Below, piece after piece: positions 17,201 to 28,946 of a DNA stretch of 62,262 nucleotides. The DNA comes from K189A clade bacterium (GTDB taxonomy: Bacteria > Pseudomonadota > Gammaproteobacteria > Pseudomonadales > Azotimanducaceae). The stretch lies in the NCBI GenBank assembly GCA_902631405.1, contig CACOYI010000006.1, forward strand, positions 1 to 62,262. The letters are read 5' to 3'. Position numbers and translations under genes: made by a program. The notes below the pieces were generated by a model, which searched no databases, was not told the origin of the DNA, and saw only the letters and a list, made by a program, of their open reading frames with translations. Position 1 is the first letter of the stretch. The number at the start of each line of letters is the position of its first letter.

Positions 17201-17715
17201 GTGGAATTGCATCAAATATTAGGTTTATGCAATCGAAACAAGGTAAGCCCATATGTTTCTTTGCTTTAAGCGATAATCATGCATTTATTGAGGCTTCTGT
17301 TCCACCCGAGTGTTACGAGAAATGTGCCTCAACTATCAGGGATGGAGATATTTTGTTGGTTGAGTGCGAAATACAACCAGACAGATTTACGAACGGTTTA
17401 GTAGCGCGGGTCCAGAACGTTATTTCAATCGACGAGTATCGAGAGAAATTCATTCACTCTGTCGTGATTCACGTCGACGAAAAAGCTTGGGGTTCCGGCC
17501 TCGTAGATGCGCTTAAGGAAAATTTAGATTTCGCGGGAGTGACGCAAGGTCGGCATCGGCTCTCGCTGCTATACGATGATGGGTTGCATGAGACTACTAT
17601 CTCCTTGGGTGAAAATTGGGGTTTTGATTTGACAGATGACCTGCTCTTTTCACTACGATCTGCTTTTGGGCAAGATAACGTGAAATTAAATTACGTCGAC
17701 GTGAAGAGTAATTAA
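14245..17715 (+). CDS. dnaE: DNA polymerase III subunit alpha
   Basis: Replicative C-family polymerase. It has 1156 residues (E. coli 1160). The N-terminal PHP domain starts with FTPHLHVHSEYSVQDG. The palm motif PDFDIDF supplies catalytic Asp394 and Asp396. GPGRGSGSGSL and the fingers region NKSHSATYALIS follow, with an OB-fold and tau-binding C-terminus. In most gammaproteobacteria accA follows dnaE; here tilS starts 11 nt after the stop. Confidence 0.98.
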   Translation: MDNFTPHLHVHSEYSVQDGLLSIKQLVKLAAEGNMPAIALTDRNNMFAAIKFYESCIANGIKPLIGAEVSIRQTDALRSENSRIVVLAKNTEGYENLIKIVSEIYLGDEQLGAVCEETIFRNKSGLIVLSGGLSGHLWDLLESGHTQKARELASRWKNEFGDSYYIEITRTGRPNEETFVKESIEIAVELDIPVVATNDVCFAESADYEAHEARVCIQEGRTLNDSRRVRRYSEFQYLRSNEEMMDLFSDLPASIANTQQIAIRCSSELKLGTYHLPRYPVPAGFSLEQLLESEAEKGLLERFANENITEHKQYQTRLSYELKVINQMGFAGYFLIVMEFIAWSRSREIPVGPGRGSGSGSLVAYALKITNLDPIHYGLLFERFLNPERVSMPDFDIDFCMDGRDEVIRHVSELYGSEAVSQIITFGTMAAKAVVRDVARVQGKPYSLADRVSKMIPFEVGMTLTKAMSENRELADFARHDADVSEIMEMAFKLEGVVRNVGRHAGGVVIAPADLTDFVPVFVEEESASPVSQFDKDDVEKAGLVKFDFLGLKTLTIIKWAIDLINQDLGSDTTQPKVSLESIDISNSEIYERLREAKTVGIFQLESRGMKDLIRRLLPDSIEDIIALVALFRPGPLQSGAVDDYVDRKHGRAKIEYPHPLLEPVLESTYGVVLYQEQVMQTAQVLAGFSLGQADLLRRAMGKKKPEEMAKVREQFLEGSSARDIPSDLANQIFDSMEKFAGYAFNKSHSATYALISVQTAWLKTFYPAHFLAANLSAEMQNTDRILTLVSEARGLEIEVLMPSINLSAFHFTVDDGDIRYGLGAIKGLGEAAIEMILEARSQSSFKSLGEFCLRVDAKKLGKRALEALINSGAMDSFGAESGATNEVRSELHKELETAIKSAEQIDRDAKAGIVDLFGGIESDKELYTESPGQVLSFIKTLQNEKESLGLFLSGHPMDVYTEEICSLCPKTLDQLESGKKRQWIGGIASNIRFMQSKQGKPICFFALSDNHAFIEASVPPECYEKCASTIRDGDILLVECEIQPDRFTNGLVARVQNVISIDEYREKFIHSVVIHVDEKAWGSGLVDALKENLDFAGVTQGRHRLSLLYDDGLHETTISLGENWGFDLTDDLLFSLRSAFGQDNVKLNYVDVKSN

Positions 17716-17726
17716 CGAGCAGCCAT

Positions 17727-19028
17727 ATGAATCGCGAGACGCGAAATGTAGAAGTCGAGGTTCGCCGACAATTTGAAAGGCTTGATCTCCAGAAATCCTC
17801 CACCATCTTTATAGGTTTCAGTGGAGGTATCGATTCACTAGCGTTGTTGGTGGCTTTGGTTCGTGTCGTTGGCGATCGCCAAAAGTTGATTTGTTTGCAT
17901 GCTGATCATGGGCATAGTTCGCATTCCGCTGACTGGGCTGCCCATTGTGAAACAATCTGCAAGTCGGTTTCTGTGGAATTGATTGTGGAGAAACTAGAAA
18001 TAACTGCTCGCAGTAATTTAGAAAGTGAATTCAGGGAGAAGCGTTATCGTTTTTTTAAAGAAACTATAAAGGAAGAAGGGGTTCTTTTCCTTGGCCATCA
18101 TCTAAATGATCAAGTAGAAACTGTTTTAATGCGGTTTTTTCAGGGGCGCGGGATATTTCCGATGTCTCGGGAGAGCAAAAGAGATGGCCTTAGGATATGC
18201 AGGCCCTTTATCGAGTTAAACAAGCAAATACTCAGACAGTATGTTGAGAATGTCGAGTTTGAGTTCATCGAAGATCCGAGTAATCAGGATCTATCTTACG
18301 ATAGAAACTATATTCGAAATGTTTTATCTCCGGTTATTGAGGCTCGCTGGCCGAGATTCATGAATTCTGTAGCTGGTATTTTGACGAGGCTTGACGATCA
18401 AGCGGGCTTGTTACGGCACTTATTTCAGGGATTTGGCAACGAAATTCCCTTATCCGCACTGCCGAAGCAGTCTCGACTAAAGCAGACTTGGTTAAGGAAC
18501 TACATCGAGTTCCGAGGTGGGTTTGAAGTAACATGGTCGGCACTAAAGGAATTTGTTCGGCAGATCGATGAAGCTGGAAGGGGTGAATTGAGAATTTCCG
18601 AGCAATTAGAATTGCGCCTTTGGCGCGGTAAAATATATGTTGAGGACAATATCTCGCAGTATGAGCAGACAATTCCAACATTGCTGCTTGATTGCAGGAA
18701 GGATTTCTCCCTGCGTCTGCCGACAGGTAAGCTAAAACTATCTTGTAATAAAAGCTCGGATGCTTTGGCTTTTGAGTGTCCTCAATCCCTCTCTCTTTCA
18801 CCCTCCTCCGAGGTGCGAAGTTTGCGACACCTGGGCAAAGAAAAATCTTTAAAGATGCTCTTCGCAGAAAAGAATGTTCCTCCGTGGAGAAGGAAGAACT
18901 GGCCGGTGTTAAGCTGCGAGCAAGGCCCGGTAATTATCCCCAATGTCGCGGTGCGTGACGACCGCTGGGTAGACACGACGAGACGAGAAGGTCAATCAAT
19001 CAGGTATCTCTCCTTTTCTGCGACGTGA
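17727..19028 (+). CDS. tilS: tRNA(Ile)-lysidine synthetase
   Basis: Modifies C34 of the AUA-reading tRNA-Ile to lysidine, changing both amino-acid identity and codon recognition. It has 433 residues. The N-terminal PP-loop ATP site FSGGIDSLALL (about residues 32-42), the HHLNDQVETVLMR motif and the C-terminal TilS substrate domain (residues about 350-420, with VPPWRRKNWPV) are present. It is separated from dnaE by only 11 nt. A 111-bp gap with no recognised feature separates it from pyrG. Confidence 0.95.
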   Translation: MNRETRNVEVEVRRQFERLDLQKSSTIFIGFSGGIDSLALLVALVRVVGDRQKLICLHADHGHSSHSADWAAHCETICKSVSVELIVEKLEITARSNLESEFREKRYRFFKETIKEEGVLFLGHHLNDQVETVLMRFFQGRGIFPMSRESKRDGLRICRPFIELNKQILRQYVENVEFEFIEDPSNQDLSYDRNYIRNVLSPVIEARWPRFMNSVAGILTRLDDQAGLLRHLFQGFGNEIPLSALPKQSRLKQTWLRNYIEFRGGFEVTWSALKEFVRQIDEAGRGELRISEQLELRLWRGKIYVEDNISQYEQTIPTLLLDCRKDFSLRLPTGKLKLSCNKSSDALAFECPQSLSLSPSSEVRSLRHLGKEKSLKMLFAEKNVPPWRRKNWPVLSCEQGPVIIPNVAVRDDRWVDTTRREGQSIRYLSFSAT

Positions 19029-19070
19029 AGAACCTTCCTCATGATTGTCGAATTCAGCGGTTCGTGTTAG

Positions 19071-20771
<1,701 letters not shown>

Positions 20772-20787
20772 TTTTATTTGGATAAAC

Positions 20788-21609
20788 ATGCTCCTTCTAT
20801 CAAAAGAGATAAATAACCAAGATTCGAGAATATTTGTGATCGCTGGTCCTTGCGTGATTGAGTCTGAAAAACTTATTTTTGAGATGGCTGATTTTCTAAA
20901 ACGGTTATCGGAGAAGCTTGGTGTGTTTCTTATTTTCAAGAGTTCATTCGACAAAGCTAACCGGTCGTCCATCGACAGCTTTAGAGGGCCAGGGCTACAT
21001 GAAGGTCTAGAAATCCTAGCGAAAGTGAAATCCCAATTTGAGCTCCCTGTACTTACGGATGTACATGAAGACACCCCCGTTGATGAAGTGGCTAGTGTGG
21101 TAGATGTTCTTCAAACTCCGGCGTTTTTGTGCAGACAGACAAACTTCATAACAAAGGTTTGTTCTCAAGGCATCCCGGTGAATATAAAGAAAGGACAATT
21201 TTTGGCTCCGTCAGAAATGAAAAATGTTGTGAAAAAAGCGAGCGCCTGCGGAAACGAGAAGATAATGGTCTGCGAGCGAGGCTTTAGTTTTGGTTACAAT
21301 AATCTTGTTTCAGATATGCGTTCACTGGAGGTTATGAAAGAAACAGGGTGCCCTGTGATATTCGATGCCACCCATTCGGTGCAGATGCCCGGTGGTTTGG
21401 GTCAGGCATCGGGAGGGCAAAGAGAAATGGTGCCAGTTTTGGCTAGGGCCGCGGTAGCGGTTGGAATCTCCGGTTTGTTCGTTGAGTGCCATCCAGATCC
21501 CGACCACGCTTTATCGGACGGTCCCAACTCTTGGCCTTTAAAAAAAATGGAGAGCCTGATGCAGACTGTCCTTTCCATTGACAGCGTAATTAAGCATGAG
21601 TCTTTATAA
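20788..21609 (+). CDS. kdsA: 3-deoxy-8-phosphooctulonate (KDO8P) synthase
   Basis: Condenses phosphoenolpyruvate with arabinose 5-phosphate in KDO synthesis for the LPS inner core. It has 273 residues in a TIM barrel. Motifs include [42 protein letters not shown] and the C-terminal [19 protein letters not shown]. Together with the Lpx genes it shows that the organism makes KDO-lipid A. Confidence 0.97.
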   Translation: MLLLSKEINNQDSRIFVIAGPCVIESEKLIFEMADFLKRLSEKLGVFLIFKSSFDKANRSSIDSFRGPGLHEGLEILAKVKSQFELPVLTDVHEDTPVDEVASVVDVLQTPAFLCRQTNFITKVCSQGIPVNIKKGQFLAPSEMKNVVKKASACGNEKIMVCERGFSFGYNNLVSDMRSLEVMKETGCPVIFDATHSVQMPGGLGQASGGQREMVPVLARAAVAVGISGLFVECHPDPDHALSDGPNSWPLKKMESLMQTVLSIDSVIKHESL

Positions 21610-21664
21610 CCATCGAGGACTAAACTTTCGAAAAAGCGAACCAGCGACCAAAAATGAGGCGTAA

Positions 21665-22960
<1,296 letters not shown>

Positions 22961-22965
22961 AATCG

Positions 22966-23289
22966 ATGTTTCAGATCAAGTCTTACCCAAGAGTTATTAG
23001 ACTCTCGATAGGGGCCCTAATTTTTTTGCTCGCCGGTCTACAGTACAAAGTATGGTTCGGCGAATCAGGGGTATTCAAAAGACATATTGTTGTTGTTGAA
23101 TTGGAAAAGAAAAGAAATTCGCTAGAAGATTTGCGCGCAACCAATCGCACTCTCAGATCACAAATCTCGAGTTTGAAGGACAATGTGAATTCTTATGAGA
23201 GATTAGCCCGCTCGGAACTCGGAATGATAAAGAGAGGGGAACTTTACATTTATGCCGAAACGCGTTTGGACCCTAGCGAAAAAAATTAG
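22966..23289 (+). CDS. ftsB: Cell division protein FtsB
   Basis: Small bitopic divisome protein that bridges FtsL and FtsQ. It has 107 residues: a short cytoplasmic N-terminus, one membrane helix (about residues 13-31), a periplasmic coiled coil (LEKKRNSLEDLRATNRTLRSQI) and the diagnostic RSELGMIKRGE near the C-terminus. In most gammaproteobacteria ispD, ispF, truD and surE lie between ftsB and pcm; here pcm starts 48 nt later. Confidence 0.93.
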   Translation: MFQIKSYPRVIRLSIGALIFLLAGLQYKVWFGESGVFKRHIVVVELEKKRNSLEDLRATNRTLRSQISSLKDNVNSYERLARSELGMIKRGELYIYAETRLDPSEKN

Positions 23290-23337
23290 GCGCCGTCGAA
23301 AACCTCCATAATCAAGTCGTATAGATAGAACAGAATA

Positions 23338-23991
23338 ATGACTGATCTAAAAGGTATAGGAATGACCTCTCAACGGACTAGGAGCCGTCTTGTGGAGCGT
23401 CTGAGAGTGCAAGGGATCACAGAACCATCTGTTTTGGCAGCGATAAACGAAGTGCCCCGTCACATATTTGTTGATGAGGCTATGGCACAAAGGGCTTATG
23501 AGGACACCTCACTGCCAATCGGTTTTAACCAAACCCTTTCGCAACCCTTCATTGTGGCGCTGATGACCCAAATTTTACTGGAAGTAAAGCCGAGAGTTGT
23601 TTTAGAGGTTGGCACTGGTTCTGGGTATCAAACGGCGGTTTTATCAAAGTTTTGTGATCAGCTGTACAGCGTCGAGAGAATTTCAGACCTGGTCAAGAAG
23701 GCTCGCCAACGCCTTCGCACCCTCTCTATTGATAATGCGACCATCTACCACTCAGACGGTTTTGAAGGACTAGAAAGGCATGCACCTTATGACGGTATTC
23801 TCGTTACAGCGGCGCCGAAAGAGATCCCGCAGGTTTTGCTCGATCAATTAGCAGACGGCGGTAGGATAGTGGCCCCGGTCGGTTTGGACCTAAACCAGGA
23901 TCTCAAAATTATTGATAAATCAGAAAACGGATTAGTCGAACGTAATGTTGAAAAGGTGAGATTCGTTCCTCTGGTATCGGGTAAAACCTAA
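23338..23991 (+). CDS. pcm: Protein-L-isoaspartate O-methyltransferase
   Basis: S-adenosylmethionine-dependent repair methyltransferase for damaged Asp and Asn residues. It has 217 residues with PRHIFVDEAMAQRAYEDTSLPIG, GFNQTLSQPFIVALM and the SAM-binding VLEVGTGSGYQTAVL. The chosen ATG gives a slightly long N-terminus; ATG 23362 is an alternative. It normally follows surE, which is absent here. Confidence 0.95.
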   Translation: MTDLKGIGMTSQRTRSRLVERLRVQGITEPSVLAAINEVPRHIFVDEAMAQRAYEDTSLPIGFNQTLSQPFIVALMTQILLEVKPRVVLEVGTGSGYQTAVLSKFCDQLYSVERISDLVKKARQRLRTLSIDNATIYHSDGFEGLERHAPYDGILVTAAPKEIPQVLLDQLADGGRIVAPVGLDLNQDLKIIDKSENGLVERNVEKVRFVPLVSGKT

Positions 23992-24064
23992 CAAGCCGAT
24001 ATCGGATTATCAGCGAATGCCATATTCTTTAATCGCGGAAGTTCGAATGGACTGTTTTCAATAG

Positions 24065-24982
24065 ATGGATGCGTCTAGATATAAGTCGGAAGAGGAGCAA
24101 ATAACCTTTGGCTTCTGGGAGATCCTGTGGCGTGGTTTTGCGATGGGTGTGGCAGAGTTGGTTCCTGGTATCTCGGGTGGTACGGTCGCTTTCATTACTA
24201 ATATATATCGAGAGCTTATTTCTTCTTTGGCCTCTTTTAATATTTCGTCATTCAAAAATTTATTGAGGCCCAGGCTTTTTTGGCAGAGGCATAATATTCG
24301 GTTTTTGTTGCCACTGGGTCTGGGAATGTTTGTGGCGGTTTTGTCCTTAGCTAACCTCATCCAATATTCATTGATACATTTTCGCCCTGCGGTCTGGTCT
24401 CTTTTTCTGGCGGTGATGGTAGTTGCGCTGAACAAAATCGTTAAAGAGGTGGAAATCACACGTCATATCCCGATCCTTCTCGGTGGTATTATTTTGGGAA
24501 TGGGAAGTCTTTGGTTAGTGCCAGCCGAGAATTCTACTGCCACCGATATGATGATCTTCTTCGGTGGTGCATTGGCCATAAGCGCATGGATTTTGCCTGG
24601 ATTTTCTGGGAGTTATATTTTGCTCGTATTAGGGCTTTATCCAACAATAATTGGGGCGATAGCGAGCTTTGAGCTATCAACACTAACTATATTTTCTCTT
24701 GGATGTGTATTTGGAATTTTCTTTTTTGTAAGAGCCGTAGACTGGGCATATACGAAACATGCGGACCGATTTATTTCTTTCGTGGTCGGTTTTATGTTGA
24801 TGTCACTCGTTCGCCTTTGGCCTTGGCAAGCGGAGCATCCGGATGGAGTAGGCTCTGGCTTGGGTTTGCTCGGGCCAAACCAATATGAAGTATTGACAGG
24901 ACAATCACCCTATTTATCGGTGGTGCTAGTTTTTGCCTTTCTCGGGATCGGAAGTCTATGGTTGATAAACAGAAGAAAATAG
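24065..24982 (+). CDS. DUF368 family membrane protein (PopT-type polyprenyl-phosphate transporter)
   Basis: Polytopic inner-membrane protein of 305 residues with about eight to nine hydrophobic spans. The DUF368 signature GFAMGVAELVPGISGGTVAFI is near the N-terminus, and a second inverted-repeat-like motif ISAWILPGFSGSYILLVLGLY is in the middle. DUF368 proteins (PopT) are reported to recycle undecaprenyl phosphate across the inner membrane, in some cases using sodium. That would fit an organism with Na+-NQR, but the coupling ion here is inference. The last 25 nt overlap nlpD, suggesting co-transcription. Confidence 0.85.
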   Translation: MDASRYKSEEEQITFGFWEILWRGFAMGVAELVPGISGGTVAFITNIYRELISSLASFNISSFKNLLRPRLFWQRHNIRFLLPLGLGMFVAVLSLANLIQYSLIHFRPAVWSLFLAVMVVALNKIVKEVEITRHIPILLGGIILGMGSLWLVPAENSTATDMMIFFGGALAISAWILPGFSGSYILLVLGLYPTIIGAIASFELSTLTIFSLGCVFGIFFFVRAVDWAYTKHADRFISFVVGFMLMSLVRLWPWQAEHPDGVGSGLGLLGPNQYEVLTGQSPYLSVVLVFAFLGIGSLWLINRRK

Positions 24983-25797
24983 CTTTCTTATTTGGTTTGA
25001 CGATGCTTTTTCTTGTGGCGGCGTGCATGCCACTAGGCGTTCCTTTAGTTTTAGAACGCTCGCCTATAATCCGAAGCGACGCGGGGTCCTATGCCGTTCG
25101 TCAAGGTGACACTTTGTACTCTATATCTTGGCGGCTCGGAGTCGATTTCAGAGACCTCGCGAGCCTAAATAAACTCGAGGCGCCCTACAATATATATGAA
25201 GGTCAGGTGCTTAGAACCGTTTTTGTGGCAAGGAATGCGAGCATGAGTACGCAGCTGGAAAGATCTGTCGCAGAAAATAGTCGGCCCAAAGATGCCAAGG
25301 CGACGAAGTCGCAGCAGACCAAAAAGAATAGATCGAGCGAAGATAAAAAAACTACGCGAGAGGCTTCGGCGGCCTCAGTGAGAACTGCTCGAGTTGCGAG
25401 AGCTCCTAAAAAATCGGAACAGGGAAAATTCGATACATGGTCTTGGCCTGTTAAATTGCCTCCCGCTTCGAGATTTGGCTCGGGAAATAAAGGCCTGGAT
25501 TTTAATATCAAGAAAAAACAGCAAATTGTCAGTGCGGGTCAAGGGACGGTCGTCTATGCCGGCAATGGTATTGCCGGCTTTGAGAGACTCATTATCGTTA
25601 AACATTCTGAGAGTCTACTTAGCGCCTATAGTTTCAATGGTAGGATAATCACGAGAGAACAGAGGAATGTTACGGTCAATGACATTCTTGGGGAGATCCT
25701 TCCCATCAGTACGAAAAAGGAAGTCTTTCATTTCGAGTTGCGTAGGAACGGTCAACCAGTCAACCCGGAACAGGTCCTGCCTAAGAAGGTAAGCTAG
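24958..25797 (+). CDS. nlpD: Lipoprotein NlpD (LysM and degenerate LytM domains)
   Basis: Outer-membrane lipoprotein that activates the amidase AmiC at the septum. It has 279 residues. The signal peptide ends in lipobox VAAC (about residue 23), a LysM domain follows (YAVRQGDTLYSISWRLGVD), then a Lys/Arg/Ser-rich linker and a C-terminal LytM/M23 domain. The LytM metal ligands are degenerate (NKGLDFN where active enzymes have a His; FHFELR where they have HxH), as in NlpD activators. rpoS, whose promoter lies in nlpD in E. coli and Pseudomonas, is absent: convergent fdxA begins 10 nt later. Confidence 0.9.
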   Translation: MVDKQKKIAFLFGLTMLFLVAACMPLGVPLVLERSPIIRSDAGSYAVRQGDTLYSISWRLGVDFRDLASLNKLEAPYNIYEGQVLRTVFVARNASMSTQLERSVAENSRPKDAKATKSQQTKKNRSSEDKKTTREASAASVRTARVARAPKKSEQGKFDTWSWPVKLPPASRFGSGNKGLDFNIKKKQQIVSAGQGTVVYAGNGIAGFERLIIVKHSESLLSAYSFNGRIITREQRNVTVNDILGEILPISTKKEVFHFELRRNGQPVNPEQVLPKKVS

Positions 25798-25809
25798 TTC
25801 AATCTAGCT
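25792..25809. terminator. Candidate bidirectional terminator hairpin between nlpD and fdxA
   Basis: AGCTAG (25792-25797) and CTAGCT (25804-25809) form a 6-bp inverted repeat with a 6-nt loop, covering the stop codons of both convergent genes. There is no U-tract, so an intrinsic terminator is uncertain. Confidence 0.35.
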
Positions 25810-26131
25810 ATCGCTCGAGAAGCTCAAACTTGTTAGGTTTCCCTGCCCATTCCTCGTGGTCGTGGGGAGGGTCTTTCTTTTCAGTGATGTTGGGCCATTG
25901 TTCTGCGAGCTCGGCATTTAACTCTATAAACTTGATTTGGTCTTCTGGAACTTCGTCATCAGAAAATATTGCGTCTACTGGACACTCCGGCTCGCAAAGA
26001 GCGCAATCAATGCATTCGTCTGGATGGATAACGAGGAAGTTTGGTCCCTCGTAGAAGCAATCAACTGGACACACCTCCACGCAGTCCGTGTGTTTGCATT
26101 TGATGCAGTCCTCTCCGACGATAAATGGCAA
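25808..26131 (-). CDS. fdxA: 7Fe ferredoxin FdxA ([3Fe-4S]/[4Fe-4S])
   Basis: Soluble electron carrier of 107 residues. The Azotobacter FdI-type cluster pattern is clear: [21 protein letters not shown] and [16 protein letters not shown], followed by the usual acidic C-terminal extension. The start is TTG at 26131, with AGGAAG upstream, giving [13 protein letters not shown]. It lies convergent to nlpD and downstream of mutS. In Pseudomonas rpoS sits between nlpD and fdxA. Confidence 0.96.
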   Translation of the reverse strand: MPFIVGEDCIKCKHTDCVEVCPVDCFYEGPNFLVIHPDECIDCALCEPECPVDAIFSDDEVPEDQIKFIELNAELAEQWPNITEKKDPPHDHEEWAGKPNKFELLER

Positions 26132-26166
26132 TGGATTACTTCCTAAGAATTAGAGTATTTCGGAAT

Positions 26167-28755
26167 TTAAATTGATTCATCTGTCTCTAATCTGGATTGT
26201 AGCTCGTGAAGTAATTGGAGGGCTTCGATTGGACTAGTAGAATTGATATCAATCTCCTTCAATTTCTCAATGATGGAATCGTTGGCGACGCTAGATTTTC
26301 TCTCCTTCGCTGAATTAAACAGATCAGATTGCGGAGAACTGTTTGAATGTTCTTCTAAAAAATTGAGTCTTTGTTTTGCTGTTTCCAAAACCTCTTCGGG
26401 TATGCCGGCGAGTTTCGCTACCTGTACTCCGTAACTTTGGTTTGCTGGACCCTCCAAAACTTGATAAAGGAAAACAACTTTTCCGTTGTGCTCTCTCGCT
26501 TTCAAATGGAGGTTATGCGCAGCTGCAACGTATTGCGGTAATTCAGTCAGTTCGAAATAGTGTGTCGCAAATAGTGTCAATGATTTTTTGACTTCCGCGA
26601 TGTAGTTGGCGCAAGCCCAAGCTAACGCCACTCCGTCATAAGTGCTGGTTCCCCGACCTATTTCGTCCATTAGAACCAGGCTTTTGTTCGTGCAATTTTT
26701 CAAGATGTGTGCGGTTTCGGTCATTTCAACCATGAACGTTGATCTTCCCGTCGTTAGGTCATCGCTAGCTCCAATACGAGTGAAAATTCTATCAAGGGGG
26801 CCGATGTGAGCCTCCTTTGCAGGCACGTAGCTACCGCAATGAGCAAGTAGACATATGAGGGCGTTTTGCCGCATAAAGGTCGACTTCCCACCCATATTGG
26901 GACCGGTGATCACTGCCATTGCGCGCCGTTCATCCAATTCAAGGTCATTAGCAATAAAAGCCTCTTTTGAGGCTTCCTTTACAACTGGATGCCAGCCCTC
27001 CTTGATGTCAACGCCAACCTCTTCTTTGAAACGTGGTCGAGAAAATCGCAATGTCTGAGATCGTTCCGCGAGACAGGATAGGACGTCGATCGACGACAAA
27101 GAACGAGCCGCAGACCTAAGCTGAGTCGCATAGTTTTTTACGAAAATGAGGAGATCTCCGAACAATGTTTTTTCTAACACCAAAGCCTTTTGTTGGCTTC
27201 TCATTGCGTTTTCTTCGAACTCTTTAAGCTCGCTCGTGATGAACCGTTCCGAATGTTTCAGGGTTTGCCGCCTTACATAATCCGCCGGAACCTCTATGAC
27301 GCTGCTCCTACTTGTTTCAATGTAGTACCCGTGAATCCGGTTATAACCCACCTTGAGTGTTTGAATGCCTGTTCTCTCACGTTCTTGCAGCTCTAAATCT
27401 CTTAACCAAGTCCCTGAGTCCGAATTAAGGGCACGCAGTTGATCCAAAGTTAGATCGTATCCCTGAGCAAAAACACCTCCCTCCCTCAGATGTGGAGGCG
27501 GGTCCTCGACAAGTGCCTCCTCGAGTCTTTGATAGAGCGGATCAAAATTATTAAGGCTATCCAGGAGGTTTTTGGAAAGACTGGATTGAATTTGTCCAGC
27601 GACCGCTTTTATCTTCGAGAAACAGGGGATGTCGTCTCGAAGCCTCGCGAGGTCTCTGGGGGTGGCCGCTCCAAGTTCTATCCGGCTGCATATTCTTTCG
27701 AGGTCCGATAACGGCTCAAGCTCTTTTCTGATTGGGAAAGATTGATTGCTCTCTATAGCTGATTCTAACCAATCGAGGCGGCTATCTAGCTCGATCACGT
27801 CCACTATCGGGTCATTAAGCCATTTTTTCAGAAGGCGAGATCCCATACTGGTAACGGTCGTATCCATTAAGGAAAAAAGCGTGTGGTCGGTTGCACCGGT
27901 ATTGCGAATATCTATTTCCAGGTTGCGGCGGGACTGCCTGTCAATTCTAAGTCTCTGCTTCGGGTCGTATATCTGGAATATACGAAGAGCAGCGATCCCA
28001 TTCCTTTGAGCTTTTTTCAGAAAATTCAACCCTGCGCCAGCCGCACCATGCCAAATTTGGGGTTCTATTATCAGGTCCTTGGGAATCACATCTTTCAGAT
28101 TGTTAAATTCGATAGACTCAAATGTCATGCTTTCGAAAAAATCACTGGGGAGTGGCTTTACAATTGACGTAAGCTCTGTGGGGGAGGGAAACAAATGTTC
28201 CTGGTCTGCTGGAATAAGCAGTTCGGAGGGTTTGATCTCCTCTATTCGCTCCTGGAACTCTTCCAAGGTATCTGCAAGGCCTATTTCTAGAGTGCCACCA
28301 GTAAGATCTATTAGTGCGGTGCAGTATCGCTCGCCGACGCAGTTCGCCGCGACGAAAGTGCTAATCTGATTATTCCGAACCAGCGCCTCCTCGACTAGCG
28401 TGCCCGGCGTTAATACGCGCTGGACTTCTCTTTGTACAGGTCCCTTTGTTGAGTTCGGGTCGCCGATTTGCTCGCATATCGCAATTGAATAACCAGCGTC
28501 CAGTAATCTTGTTAGATAAGTGTCTGCCGAATGGTAGGGAACACCGCACATCGGAACCGGGTTGCCCCCACTCTGTCCCCGAGCCGTTAGCGTGACATCC
28601 ATTGTTCTTGATGCCGTTACAGCATCCTCGAAAAATAGCTCATAGAAGTCGCCCATCCGATAGAAAAGTAGCTCTTCCGGATGATTCGCCTTCAAATCCA
28701 GGTATTGAGCTATCATCGGGGTATGTTGAGCGCCTGTATTAGCCTTCTCTGACAC
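26167..28755 (-). CDS. mutS: DNA mismatch repair protein MutS
   Basis: Mismatch-recognising ABC-type ATPase. It has 862 residues. The N-terminal domain contains the mismatch-binding Phe-x-Glu (FYELFFEDA) and CGVPYHS; clamp and lever domains follow. The ATPase has Walker [14 protein letters not shown], the Walker B region [17 protein letters not shown] and [11 protein letters not shown]. The start is GTG at 28755 with AGAAGGA just upstream. It is divergent from recA. Confidence 0.98.
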   Translation of the reverse strand: MSEKANTGAQHTPMIAQYLDLKANHPEELLFYRMGDFYELFFEDAVTASRTMDVTLTARGQSGGNPVPMCGVPYHSADTYLTRLLDAGYSIAICEQIGDPNSTKGPVQREVQRVLTPGTLVEEALVRNNQISTFVAANCVGERYCTALIDLTGGTLEIGLADTLEEFQERIEEIKPSELLIPADQEHLFPSPTELTSIVKPLPSDFFESMTFESIEFNNLKDVIPKDLIIEPQIWHGAAGAGLNFLKKAQRNGIAALRIFQIYDPKQRLRIDRQSRRNLEIDIRNTGATDHTLFSLMDTTVTSMGSRLLKKWLNDPIVDVIELDSRLDWLESAIESNQSFPIRKELEPLSDLERICSRIELGAATPRDLARLRDDIPCFSKIKAVAGQIQSSLSKNLLDSLNNFDPLYQRLEEALVEDPPPHLREGGVFAQGYDLTLDQLRALNSDSGTWLRDLELQERERTGIQTLKVGYNRIHGYYIETSRSSVIEVPADYVRRQTLKHSERFITSELKEFEENAMRSQQKALVLEKTLFGDLLIFVKNYATQLRSAARSLSSIDVLSCLAERSQTLRFSRPRFKEEVGVDIKEGWHPVVKEASKEAFIANDLELDERRAMAVITGPNMGGKSTFMRQNALICLLAHCGSYVPAKEAHIGPLDRIFTRIGASDDLTTGRSTFMVEMTETAHILKNCTNKSLVLMDEIGRGTSTYDGVALAWACANYIAEVKKSLTLFATHYFELTELPQYVAAAHNLHLKAREHNGKVVFLYQVLEGPANQSYGVQVAKLAGIPEEVLETAKQRLNFLEEHSNSSPQSDLFNSAKERKSSVANDSIIEKLKEIDINSTSPIEALQLLHELQSRLETDESI

Positions 28756-28866
28756 GGTTCCTTCTAATTTATTAGCGGTCCGATTAATTATATTGCAGCA
28801 AATTTGAAAGACTCGACATTTGTTTCATGAAAAAAGCTTTTTCGCAGAAAATTTGTTTGCATAGAG

Positions 28867-28886
28867 TACTGATTATATATACAGTA
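28867..28886. promoter_or_regulatory. LexA (SOS) box upstream of recA
   Basis: CTGATTATATATACAG at 28869-28884 matches 14 of 16 positions of the gammaproteobacterial LexA consensus CTGTATATATATACAG and is flanked symmetrically (TACTG ... CAGTA). A possible -35 TTGCAT is at 28857-28862 and the box covers the expected -10 region. recA starts about 60 nt downstream. An A-tract palindrome (AAAAAGCTTTTT) lies further upstream in the same gap. Confidence 0.85.
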
Positions 28887-28946
28887 ATAATCTTTAATGA
28901 AGTCAAAGTGGCTTTGTTATCTTGAGAGACGAAGTGAGGATGAGAT

